Source: CAVQAH01 sp963784195 (lineage in GTDB: Bacteria; Acidobacteriota; Vicinamibacteria; Vicinamibacterales; 2-12-FULL-66-21). From it: a stretch of DNA of 64,000 bases. The DNA lies in assembly GCA_963784195.1 (NCBI GenBank), contig CAWARA010000035.1, positions 1 to 64,000 on the forward strand. Direction: 5' to 3'. The translations under genes were made by a program, and so were the position numbers. Positions 19,116-26,696 of this stretch are shown here, one piece after another; position 1 is the stretch's first letter; each line of letters begins with the position of its first letter. A model generated the notes under the pieces. That model was given only the letters and a program-made list of their open reading frames with translations. It did no database searches and was not told the DNA's origin.

Positions 19116-20954
19116 GTGACGCTTCCAGCCACCTCCGCCGTTGTCGAGCCCGAGTCGTCGATCGAAACCGTTGCCGATTTGCCGTTCTTCGTGATGGGGC
19201 GCTTCCCCAAGCCGTATCTCATCGGACGATGTTCGGCGGGGAAGCTCGAGGGGTTTTCATCGAAGGAGTTGTTCGAGCGGATCCGCGATCTGTCGCTGGG
19301 GCTGTCGGCGCTCGGAGTGACGCGCGGCGATCGCGTGGCGATCGTAGCCGAGAGCCGGCCCGAATGGCTGATCGCAGACCTTGGAATCCTGTCGCTTGGC
19401 GGGGTGACGGTACCGATCTATCCGACGCTGTCTGCCGCGCAGGTCCGCTACATCCTGAAGGACTCGGGCGCGCGGGTGGTGTTCGTGTCGACGCGTCTGC
19501 AAGTGGACAAGGTCCAGGAGATCCGACACGAGCTCCCCTCGCTCGAAGCAATCATCGTGATGGACGGCGGAGCGGCGAGCGCGAGCCCGTCGGTCACGTC
19601 GATGCAGGCGCTGAGCGAGCGCGGCCACGAGCAGATGACCGGAGAGTGGGGCGCCGGCAAGATGTTCAAGGATCGCTCGAAGGCCATCGGTCCCGCACAT
19701 CTCGCGACGATCATCTACACCTCGGGCACCACCGGCGAACCGAAGGGCGTGATGCTGACGCACGGGAACCTGGTCGCGAACATCAAGGCCTCCGCCAACG
19801 TGCTCAGCGTGAGCCAGGATGACGTCGCGCTGTCGTTCCTGCCGCTCAGCCACGCCTTCGAGCGAATGGTGGTCTACGTCTATCTGATCTCCGGCGTGAC
19901 CATCAATTTCGCGGAGTCGTTCGATACGCTCGCGCGCGACATCGCCGCCGTGCGCCCGACGATTCTGACCGGCGTGCCACGCGTCTACGAGAAGTTGTAC
20001 GGCCGGATCAGCGACAAGGGCCAGACCGGCACCGGCATGAAGCCGAAGATTTTCAAATGGGCCGTCGGCGTGGCCCAGGCCAAAGGACAAGCGGCGCTGC
20101 GCGGCACGGCGCCCGGCCTTCTGACATCACTGCAGGCGTCGCTCGCGGACCATCTCGTCTTCGCGAAGATTCGTGACGGCATCGGCGGACGAATTCGCTA
20201 TCTCGTCTCCGGGAGCGCCCCGCTGCCGTCGGCCGTCGCGGAGTTCTTTCAGGGCATCGGTATGCCGATTGTCGAAGGCTACGGCCTGACCGAAACGTCC
20301 CCCATCCTGACCGTGAATCCGCCGGAAGCGCCCCGCGGCGGGAGCGTCGGCAAGCCAATTCCGGGCGTCGAGATCCGTATCGCGGATGACGGCGAGATCC
20401 TGGCGCGCGGACCGAACGTGATGTCCGGCTACTACAACAAGCCGTCGGCCACGACCGACGCAATCCGCGACGGCTGGTTCCACACAGGAGACATCGGGAC
20501 CATCGACAACGAAGGGTATCTGCGCATCACCGATCGCAAGAAGGACCTGCTGGTCACCTCCGGCGGCAAGAAGATCGCGCCGCAGCCGATCGAGGCGGTC
20601 CTCAAGCGCAGCCCGATCGTCGCCGAGGCTGTCCTGCTCGGCGACCGTCAAAAATTCGCCGCGGCACTCATCGTCCCGGAGTTCAACGCGCTCGAGCGGC
20701 GGCTCAAGGATCTCGGCCGCCCACCCGGCTCGCGCGACGAGCTCGTCAAACGCGCTGACGTCATCAAGCTCTACGACGAGATTGTCGACGCGCTGAACCG
20801 CGAGCTGTCACAGTTCGAGCGCATCAAGAAATTCACCCTCCTGCCCGCCGAGTTCAGCATCGAATCCGGCGAGCTGACGCCGACGCTGAAGGTGAAGCGG
20901 AAGGTGGTGGAGGAGAGGTGGAAGGGAGCGATTGAGGAGCTGTACAAGGAATAG
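19116..20954 (+). CDS. long-chain fatty acid-CoA ligase
   Basis: A 612-residue AMP-forming acyl-CoA synthetase of the FadD15/Faa long-chain type, which activates fatty acids for breakdown or phospholipid use. The P-loop-like A3 motif is IIYTSGTTGEPKGVMLTH (about 198-215), and GYGLTETSPILTVNPP (about 388) is the A5 motif. GWFHTGDIG (A7), ITDRKKDLLVTSGGKKIAPQ (A8/A10 start) and PTLKVKRKVVEERW near the end carry the catalytic lysine. The lid insert of about 45 residues (KIFKWAVGVAQAKGQAAL) is typical of the long-chain group. It is a stand-alone gene followed by a long non-coding stretch with a large palindrome. Confidence 0.95.
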   Translation: MTLPATSAVVEPESSIETVADLPFFVMGRFPKPYLIGRCSAGKLEGFSSKELFERIRDLSLGLSALGVTRGDRVAIVAESRPEWLIADLGILSLGGVTVPIYPTLSAAQVRYILKDSGARVVFVSTRLQVDKVQEIRHELPSLEAIIVMDGGAASASPSVTSMQALSERGHEQMTGEWGAGKMFKDRSKAIGPAHLATIIYTSGTTGEPKGVMLTHGNLVANIKASANVLSVSQDDVALSFLPLSHAFERMVVYVYLISGVTINFAESFDTLARDIAAVRPTILTGVPRVYEKLYGRISDKGQTGTGMKPKIFKWAVGVAQAKGQAALRGTAPGLLTSLQASLADHLVFAKIRDGIGGRIRYLVSGSAPLPSAVAEFFQGIGMPIVEGYGLTETSPILTVNPPEAPRGGSVGKPIPGVEIRIADDGEILARGPNVMSGYYNKPSATTDAIRDGWFHTGDIGTIDNEGYLRITDRKKDLLVTSGGKKIAPQPIEAVLKRSPIVAEAVLLGDRQKFAAALIVPEFNALERRLKDLGRPPGSRDELVKRADVIKLYDEIVDALNRELSQFERIKKFTLLPAEFSIESGELTPTLKVKRKVVEERWKGAIEELYKE

Positions 20955-21587
20955 TGGACCAGCGCGGGTCGCGTGCGTGTGCCATGCGATGTGTCAGTCA
21001 CCGTGCGCCGCTGCGCGCCTTTGTTGCACGCGCGGCTCCTGAGCAGTCCGGCCTTGTCCGCCAGCCGACTCCGCACGCCGGGAACGTTCCTCCGACTCAT
21101 CGCCCGTTCGCTGCCGCGGCGACTAAGGGATGGTCAGCGACATCTGCCAGGCGCACTGAGCGACCGTGGGGTTATCAGTGCCGTACGGATCACACGCAGG
21201 AAGTCGCCGCGAGGAATCGCTGACGGCCGCGTTCCGGCTGCGCGGCGGCGTCGGCAGTGCTCGACGTCGGCGGCCAACGGTCGGCGCTTGCGTACTCGCG
21301 CAGCATTTCGGCTACGAAGCTCGTCAACGACGTGCCGTGCAGCCGTCGCGATGCGGCCTCGAAGCCATGCCCGACGCGGAGCACCGACCGTGCCAGCTCG
21401 ACCGAGTCCGACCTCGGCCGCAAGGCCGGCACTGCGTGGCCGGCAGCTCGGGCGATCGCAAGTGTCTCGGCGATCGACGCTGCTCGCCGCGTGAGCCTGG
21501 CGAGCTACACGCAGGCACTCCTGCGCTGCGCGCGATGCGGCCGAAGCAGCACTCGCTCGCTGCACCCGCGGCAGCGGCGACTGATCG
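20955..21587. other. 633-base convergent gap holding a large palindromic element
   Basis: I see no gene here. Reading frames of 60-170 codons exist on both strands but have shuffled Arg/Ala composition with no family motifs. The stretch contains the element at 21030-21480, which is homologous to the one at 57655-57985. Confidence 0.7.
21030..21480. repeat. large imperfect palindrome, copy 1
   Basis: Shared landmarks with copy 2, in the same order: CCGGCCTTGTCCG (21048-21060), GCGGCGACTAAGGGATG (21116-21132), GTTATCAG with CGGATC (21171-21190), CGCCGCGAGGAATCGCT (21205-21221) and CAAGGCCGGCACTGCGT (21421-21437). The first and last landmarks are reverse complements over the CCGGCCTTG core, so the ends pair. 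This copy is about 130 bases longer than copy 2 between the last two landmarks. Confidence 0.7.
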
Positions 21588-22457
21588 CTATGTTCGCGGC
21601 GGCGGCGGCTCGATGTGGATGATGGCGTCGGCGATCTGCGGATAATTCTGCATGAGCCGATCCTTCACGACGTGCGAGATGCGATGCGCTTCGTGCAGTG
21701 TCGTGTCACCGTTCACCCACACGTGCAAATCGAGAAAGACATAATCGCTCGAGCCGCGCGTCCGGATGCGATGGCTGCCGAGCACGTCCGGCACGCTCAT
21801 GACCACGCGGCGGATGGCCTCTTCGTCCATCACCACCCGATCTGCCAGGATCTTCGATGTGTTGCGCGCGATCTCGATGCCGGTGTAGGCGATGAAGACC
21901 GCGATCACCAGACCGCCGATCGGATCCAGGATCGGATAGCCGAGCCGCACGGCGATCAATGAAACCAGGACGGCGCAGGATGTGAAGACGTCGCTCTTCG
22001 TGTGCATCGCGTCGGCGAGGAGAAGCTCGCTGCCCAGTTCGCGGCCGCGTCTCGATTCGTACCGGACCACGCCGATGTTGATCGTCAGCGTCGCGAGCAT
22101 GACGGCGAAGCTGAGCGACGTCACCTGCGCCGCTTCGCCGCCGGCGAGCCGCTCGAGCGCCGCGCGTACCACCTCGATGACCGCGAACAGCAGGAACACG
22201 AAGATGCCGGCGGCGGCCAGCGTCTCGTACTTCCGGTGCCCGTAGGGGTGATCCTCGTCGGGCGGCTTGCGCGACGCGCGCAGGCCGACCAGCCCCATGA
22301 TGTTCGATGCGGTATCGGTGAGGGAGTGAAAGCCGTCGGAGATGATGCTGACGGCGCCGGTCGAGTAGCCGAGCGCGAGCTTCGCGCCGGCCACAAGCAG
22401 GTTCAGAACGAGGACGCGGACGAGAACGCCGGAGATTTCGTCATGCCGCGACATCAC
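21588..22457 (-). CDS. cation diffusion facilitator transporter
   Basis: A 289-residue CDF-family metal efflux protein (zinc, iron or manganese against protons). Six membrane segments are seen between residues 10 and 205. The metal site of helix II is ISDGFHSLTDTASN (about 38-51) and of helix V LLLADAMHTKSDVFTS (about 147-162), each with the H/DxxxD pair. The C-terminal cytoplasmic domain (about 210-289) has HRIRTRGSSDYVFLDLHVWVNGD and AHRISHVVKDRL, the ferredoxin-like regulatory fold. Its start is at 22457, directly before the palindrome at 22463-22480. Convergent with the acyl-CoA ligase. Confidence 0.93.
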   Translation of the reverse strand: MMSRHDEISGVLVRVLVLNLLVAGAKLALGYSTGAVSIISDGFHSLTDTASNIMGLVGLRASRKPPDEDHPYGHRKYETLAAAGIFVFLLFAVIEVVRAALERLAGGEAAQVTSLSFAVMLATLTINIGVVRYESRRGRELGSELLLADAMHTKSDVFTSCAVLVSLIAVRLGYPILDPIGGLVIAVFIAYTGIEIARNTSKILADRVVMDEEAIRRVVMSVPDVLGSHRIRTRGSSDYVFLDLHVWVNGDTTLHEAHRISHVVKDRLMQNYPQIADAIIHIEPPPPRT

Positions 22458-22462
22458 GAGCG

Positions 22463-22480
22463 GTCCGGCTAAAGCCGGAC
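22463..22480. repeat. GTCCGGCTxxAGCCGGAC palindrome, copy 1
   Basis: GTCCGGCTAAAGCCGGAC followed by CGCTACGG-like bases, between the signal peptidase stop and the CDF start. The second copy (33920-33937) is translated in frame in another gene. Confidence 0.85.
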
Positions 22481-22487
22481 GCTACGG

Positions 22488-23291
22488 TCAGAACAGGCGC
22501 GCCTCGGGAAGCGGCCACCAGCGCAGCTGCACTTTCCCGATGACGTACTTCTTCGGCACGTAACCCCAGTGGCGGCTGTCGGAGCTGTTGTTCCGGTGAT
22601 CGCCCATCACGAAGTAATACCCTTCGGGAACGATCTGCGGACCCCAGTCGTCGTGGCTTCGATATTCCGCCGGCACGAATGCGTCGTCCATCGGCACATC
22701 GTTGCGATAGACGCGTCCATCCACGATGCGGATCTGATCGCCCTCTTCCGCGATGATGCGCTTGACGAACGACTTGTCCGGGTTGTTCGGGTAGTAGAGC
22801 ATCACGATGTCGCCGACCACCGGCGACCCGATCCGATAGGCCAGCTTGTTGACGATCAGGCGGTCCTGATCGGCGAGCGTCGGAGCCATGCTCTGGCCTT
22901 CGACCCGTGCGACCTGAAATCCGAACGTCACGATGAGCGTCGCGTAGACCGCAGCCGATGCCAGCGTCTTCAGCCAGGCGACAACTTCTTCGACGATGCG
23001 ATTCACGCCGAAAGCCTCTGAGCTTGGGACTCGGGACTCGGTGCTCACGCCGAAGGCGCTGCTCTCGACAGGAACGCGAGCCTCGTCGGGGACGAGCAGT
23101 GCTCCCGCCATGGCCGGCACGGGCTCGGCCGCCACGAGAGGCTCCGGCGCGACCATGGGGTCCGTTGCCGGAACCGGCTGCAGCGCCGCATACGCCTCGT
23201 ACGAATCCGTCTGCGGCGTCGGCTCCCAGGCATGGTCGGGGGCTGACGGCAGAGGAGGTGGCGCGTAAGGATCGTGTGTGTTGTCGCTCAT
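22488..23291 (-). CDS. lepB: signal peptidase I
   Basis: A 267-residue type I signal peptidase that cleaves leader peptides at the outer face of the inner membrane. The catalytic Ser is S134 in VEGQSMAPTL and the general-base Lys is K177 in SFVKRII. The family boxes GDIVMLYYPNNPDKSFVKRI and YFVMGDHRNNSSDSRHWGYV (box E) are complete. A long Pro/Ala/Glu-rich cytoplasmic extension of about 100 residues precedes the membrane segment (about 108-125), which is unusual. Its ATG overlaps the stop of the response regulator gene (ATGA), placing it in one operon with a LytS/LytR-like pair. Confidence 0.94.
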   Translation of the reverse strand: MSDNTHDPYAPPPLPSAPDHAWEPTPQTDSYEAYAALQPVPATDPMVAPEPLVAAEPVPAMAGALLVPDEARVPVESSAFGVSTESRVPSSEAFGVNRIVEEVVAWLKTLASAAVYATLIVTFGFQVARVEGQSMAPTLADQDRLIVNKLAYRIGSPVVGDIVMLYYPNNPDKSFVKRIIAEEGDQIRIVDGRVYRNDVPMDDAFVPAEYRSHDDWGPQIVPEGYYFVMGDHRNNSSDSRHWGYVPKKYVIGKVQLRWWPLPEARLF

Positions 23292-24070
23292 AACCTCAGA
23301 TACTCGCGGAGCCGTTTCGTTTGCGATCGGCTCACGGGAATCTCGCTGCCCTTGGCATCGCGCATCTTGAGGATGAAGTTGCGGCTGAACCAGGGCACGA
23401 TCTCCTTGATTTTATTGATATTTACCAGATGCGAGCGATGGACCCGCCAGAAGACCCCGGGGTCGAGCCTCGCCTGCAATTCATCCAGTGTCCGATAGTT
23501 GGACGTTCCTGACAAGCTGTTCGTTACGACTGTTATTACGTCGTCTTCGACCGAAGCGTGTACCACTTCATCGGCTTGGATCAGCAAAAACCGGTCGGCC
23601 ACCTTGACGGCCAGCTGGTGACGAACGTCCTGTCGGTCCCCCAGCGCCTGCAGGAGTCGGTCCAGCTCGCCGCCGGACGGCTTGGCCGCGGGGCGGTCTG
23701 ACTGAATACGCCGTCGGACCCGGTCCACTGCGGTGACGAGCCGTTCCGCTTCAACGGGTTTGAGCAGGTAATCCACCGCATTGACGTCGAAAGCTTCGAT
23801 CGCATACCGGTCGAATGCGGTGACGAACACGAGTTGGGAATCGACGCCAGTCCGGACCAGCCGCCGAGCGACTTCGAATCCCGTAAGTCCCGGCATCTGC
23901 ACGTCGAGCATCACCATGTCGGGCGTCTGGTCTTCGATGACCCGGAGGGCCTCGACGCCGTTGCCAGCCTGACCGACGACTTCGACACCCTCGACCTGTC
24001 CGAGCAGGAAGCACAGCTCATCCCTCGCCAGCTGCTCGTCGTCGACCACCACGGTCCTCAAAGCGTCCAT
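23288..24070 (-). CDS. LytTR-type response regulator
   Basis: A 260-residue two-component regulator. The receiver domain is 1-125 with phospho-acceptor D56 (MVMLDVQMPG), acidic pair D10-D11, T84 in VFVTAFD and K104 in YLLKP. The LytTR DNA-binding domain occupies about 150-258 (RFLLIQADEVVHASVEDDVI, FWRVHRSHLVNINKI, VSRSQTKRLREYL). LytTR proteins bind direct repeats upstream of cell-envelope or transport genes. One base separates it from the sensor kinase gene, and it overlaps lepB, so the trio is one operon. Confidence 0.94.
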   Translation of the reverse strand: MDALRTVVVDDEQLARDELCFLLGQVEGVEVVGQAGNGVEALRVIEDQTPDMVMLDVQMPGLTGFEVARRLVRTGVDSQLVFVTAFDRYAIEAFDVNAVDYLLKPVEAERLVTAVDRVRRRIQSDRPAAKPSGGELDRLLQALGDRQDVRHQLAVKVADRFLLIQADEVVHASVEDDVITVVTNSLSGTSNYRTLDELQARLDPGVFWRVHRSHLVNINKIKEIVPWFSRNFILKMRDAKGSEIPVSRSQTKRLREYLRL

Positions 24071-24071
24071 A

Positions 24072-25442
24072 TCAGGCGGAAATCCTCGTCGGAACGATCA
24101 GCTCCGGGATCACGATTCGTGCGCAGGTGCCTTCACCCGGAACACTGTCGAGCTGGAGCTGGTAATTCGCGCCGTAGATCACTCGCAGCCGCTCGTTCAC
24201 GTTGCGCAGCCCGATGCCTCCCTCATGTCCTCTTTCGGCATGCGCCTCTCGGCCTCTTTCGGCATGCGCCTGTCTCACTCTTTCGGCATGTCCCGGGCTC
24301 ACCCCCACACCGTTGTCGATGATGTCGATGATCGCGTGACCCTCATGCCGGACGCTGCGGATCGTGATTTGTCCCGGGCCGAGCTTCGGCGCCAGTCCAT
24401 GCTTGATCGAGTTCTCGACGAGTGGTTGCAGAAGCATGCTTGGGACCACCACGTCGAGGCTATCGGGGTCGATGGCCTTCTCGATGATCAGCTTGGATCC
24501 GAACCGGACGGCCTCGATGTCCAGGTATTCATCGATTGCCTCGAGCTCTTCGCGGAGCGTGACGAAATGTTCCTGCGATCTCAGCAGCCGTCGCAGCAGG
24601 CCCGACAGCTTGACGATCAGCATCCGCGCAGTCTCGGGCTGCGATCGAATCAGCGACGAGATTGACGTCAGCGTGTTGAACAGAAAATGCGGATTGATCT
24701 GGCTGGCCAGCGCTTCGACCCGGGCGGTCATCAGCAGTTTTTCCTGTTCCTCGAGACGGTGCTCGATGCGGGCGCTGTTCCAGATCTTGATCGGAATCGC
24801 CACGCACAGGACTGTCGCAAGGACCACCAGCGCGTACAGCCATGCGGTCGGGGGCTGATGGTAGAAGATGCGAAACGCGCCGAAGCGATGGCCGAGCGCC
24901 TGGTTGATCAGCTCGAGGCCTATTGGTGCCGCGAGCAGAATCACGACCCAGTCGATTTGGAAGCGCCGGACGAGCCTCCACACGTTCCGATGGAGGTCCG
25001 TGAAGAAGAGCGGCGAGAAATGCCAGATCGCTTCCTTTGGACAGATCTCGCGCAGGCCGCCGCCCGCAAACCCGCAGCCGATCGCGAACGGCAGCGCAAT
25101 CCATTCTCCGGCGACCAGCGCCGGGATGCCGACCATTGTCCCGACGATGCTGCCGGCGTACGGACCCGCCAGGAGGCCGGCGAGAAACGATCCGGCGAGC
25201 GTGAGATCGGCCGCCTTATAGTCGAGCAGCACGCGCGCGACGACTCCGGCCGTCAACGGCACACCCAGACTGGCGGCGAAGACCAGTCGCTCCGGCCAGT
25301 CGCGTTTTTCAGTAAGGAGGATCCGCCGGAACCAGGGGAAGCGAACGAGCATGGTGGCCAGGACCGCGACCACTGCGAGCTTCACCATCAGGGTCGTGAG
25401 CAGGACCTGCCCAGCCGAGAGGAATTGTGGCTCGTGCTGCAT
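24072..25442 (-). CDS. LytS-like sensor histidine kinase with a repeat insert
   Basis: A 456-residue kinase of the LytS/BtsS class. Several membrane segments occupy about 12-125, including a LytS-like region (LAGSFLAGLLAGPYAGSIVG), with more at 165-220. The HisKA_7TM-type box follows: ASQINPHFLFNTLTS with H252. The HATPase domain has SIKHGL (N box), DIIDNGVGVSP (G1) and GGIGLRNVNERL (G2). Between G1 and G2 the ATP lid is stretched by about 20 residues containing three near-copies of QAHAERGRE, encoded by an 18-24-base tandem repeat (about 24225-24295). A -10-like TATACT is at 25459-25464. It is divergent from nuoI. Confidence 0.92.
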   Translation of the reverse strand: MQHEPQFLSAGQVLLTTLMVKLAVVAVLATMLVRFPWFRRILLTEKRDWPERLVFAASLGVPLTAGVVARVLLDYKAADLTLAGSFLAGLLAGPYAGSIVGTMVGIPALVAGEWIALPFAIGCGFAGGGLREICPKEAIWHFSPLFFTDLHRNVWRLVRRFQIDWVVILLAAPIGLELINQALGHRFGAFRIFYHQPPTAWLYALVVLATVLCVAIPIKIWNSARIEHRLEEQEKLLMTARVEALASQINPHFLFNTLTSISSLIRSQPETARMLIVKLSGLLRRLLRSQEHFVTLREELEAIDEYLDIEAVRFGSKLIIEKAIDPDSLDVVVPSMLLQPLVENSIKHGLAPKLGPGQITIRSVRHEGHAIIDIIDNGVGVSPGHAERVRQAHAERGREAHAERGHEGGIGLRNVNERLRVIYGANYQLQLDSVPGEGTCARIVIPELIVPTRISA

Positions 25443-25528
25443 CAGGCGATATCCCGTAAGTATAGCACCTGACGCAACTTGTCGGCTCCGTTCGCGATTC
25501 TTGCCTTCCTGGAAACGGACTCCCTTGA

Positions 25529-25534
25529 TATGAT
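25529..25534 (+). promoter_or_regulatory. -10 element of nuoI-like gene
   Basis: TATGAT, six bases before the ATG at 25541; predicts a leaderless message. Confidence 0.5.
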
Positions 25535-25540
25535 CACTGG

Positions 25541-25984
25541 ATGATCCGTCCGTTCCTCATCGGCTTTGCGACGACCCTCAAGCACATCTTCAAGAAGCCA
25601 ATCACGGTCAACTACCCCGAGCAGAAGATCCCCGTTTTCCCAAAATACCGCGGTAAACAGGTGCTGATGCGAGACGAGGCGGGCCTCGAAAAATGCGTCG
25701 CGTGCGGTCTGTGCGCAGTGGCCTGTCCGGCTGATGCCATCTATCTCGAAGCTGCCGAGAACGACGGGTCGGTCAAGGCAGGGCCTCGCTACGCCAAGGT
25801 CTACCAGATCCACAAGACGCGCTGCATCTTCTGTGGATACTGCGAGGAGGCCTGCCCGGTTTCGGCGATTTTCATGGGCAAGGACTACGAGCTGGCGGTG
25901 TACAGCAGCAAGGACTTCATCTGGGACAAGCAGGATCTGCTGGTCCCTGACAGCGCCGCGCCAGCCGTGAGCAACGCAAGGTAA
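25541..25984 (+). CDS. nuoI: NADH-quinone oxidoreductase subunit I (orphan)
   Basis: A 147-residue 8Fe ferredoxin-type protein that fits complex I subunit NuoI, which carries clusters N6a and N6b in the electron path to quinone. The two ligand sets are C52-C55-C58-C62 (CVACGLCAVACP) and C95-C98-C101-C105 (CIFCGYCEEACP). The start, with TLKHIFKKPITVNYPE and PVFPKYRGKQVLMRDE, is diagnostic of NuoI rather than a generic ferredoxin. No other nuo gene is present within 25 kb on either side. Nine bases separate it from the phosphoesterase gene, so it is in an atypical operon and could serve an alternative complex. Confidence 0.9.
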   Translation: MIRPFLIGFATTLKHIFKKPITVNYPEQKIPVFPKYRGKQVLMRDEAGLEKCVACGLCAVACPADAIYLEAAENDGSVKAGPRYAKVYQIHKTRCIFCGYCEEACPVSAIFMGKDYELAVYSSKDFIWDKQDLLVPDSAAPAVSNAR

Positions 25985-25993
25985 GACGCTCAA

Positions 25994-26684
25994 GTGAGCC
26001 AGTTCGGTGCCCTCGGTGACATTCACGGCGACTTCGATTCCGTGAACCGAATCATGCGACGGCATCCGGAAGTGCCGTTCTGGATTTCAGTCGGCGACCT
26101 GGCTGACGACGACGGAAACTACCAGCCGGTCGTGGCGCCGCTCTACTGGATCAAGGGGAACAACGAGAACTTCGACCTCATCGAATCGGGACGGCTTCCC
26201 CAGAACCTTCACTGGATAGCACAAGCCGGAGTGGCGAGAACTCACGGAATCGCGATCGCAGGGCTGGGCGGAACATTGGCGCCTACGTGGTACGAGACGC
26301 CCGCTGCCGAACTGCCACACCCCTCGAAGTCGTCGCCGCGCGCGACGGCCTTGGCCGACAAGCGCCGGCATTTCGTGCGTGAGGAAGTCGAGGCCTGCAA
26401 AGCGCTTCAGAACGTCGATGTGTTCATGTCGCACGAAGCGGCACGCCCGTATATCGTCGGAGGAGGCGCCGGGCGCCGCGCGCAACGACGCAGGGAAGAC
26501 GCCGGTCAACGAAGTGCTGGCAGCCATGCGCCCGCGCCTGCACCTGTTCGGGCATCACCATCGGTTTACCGAGCAGGAGCGTCAGGGCGTCCGTTCGGTT
26601 GGGCTCGACCTGGTCTCGTCGTCGTTTTTGCTCATCGACACGATGACGTTGGATTACTCGAAAGAGCTGACGGCTGTGAGCTGA
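25994..26684 (+). CDS. metallophosphoesterase, frameshifted
   Basis: A calcineurin-like phosphoesterase of about 230 residues. Visible metal ligands are GDIHGDFDSV (motif I), VGDLADDDG (motif II) and IKGNNENFD (motif III, GNxE/H-type). FMSHEAARPYIV (motif IV) and LHLFGHHHRF (motif V, GHxH) complete the set. Motifs I-IV are in the first frame and motif V in the next, so one extra base lies between about 26450 and 26475. The second frame runs to the stop at 26684. Start is a GTG at 25994. The likely role is phosphomonoester or cyclic-nucleotide hydrolysis; the substrate is unknown. Confidence 0.8.
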
Positions 26685-26696
26685 CAGCCACCGTTT

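Noticed and set aside
20973..21645. Several open frames in the gap after the acyl-CoA synthetase
   Set aside because: Composition is shuffled, no motif, and they coincide with the large palindrome, which has no conserved frame between its two copies.
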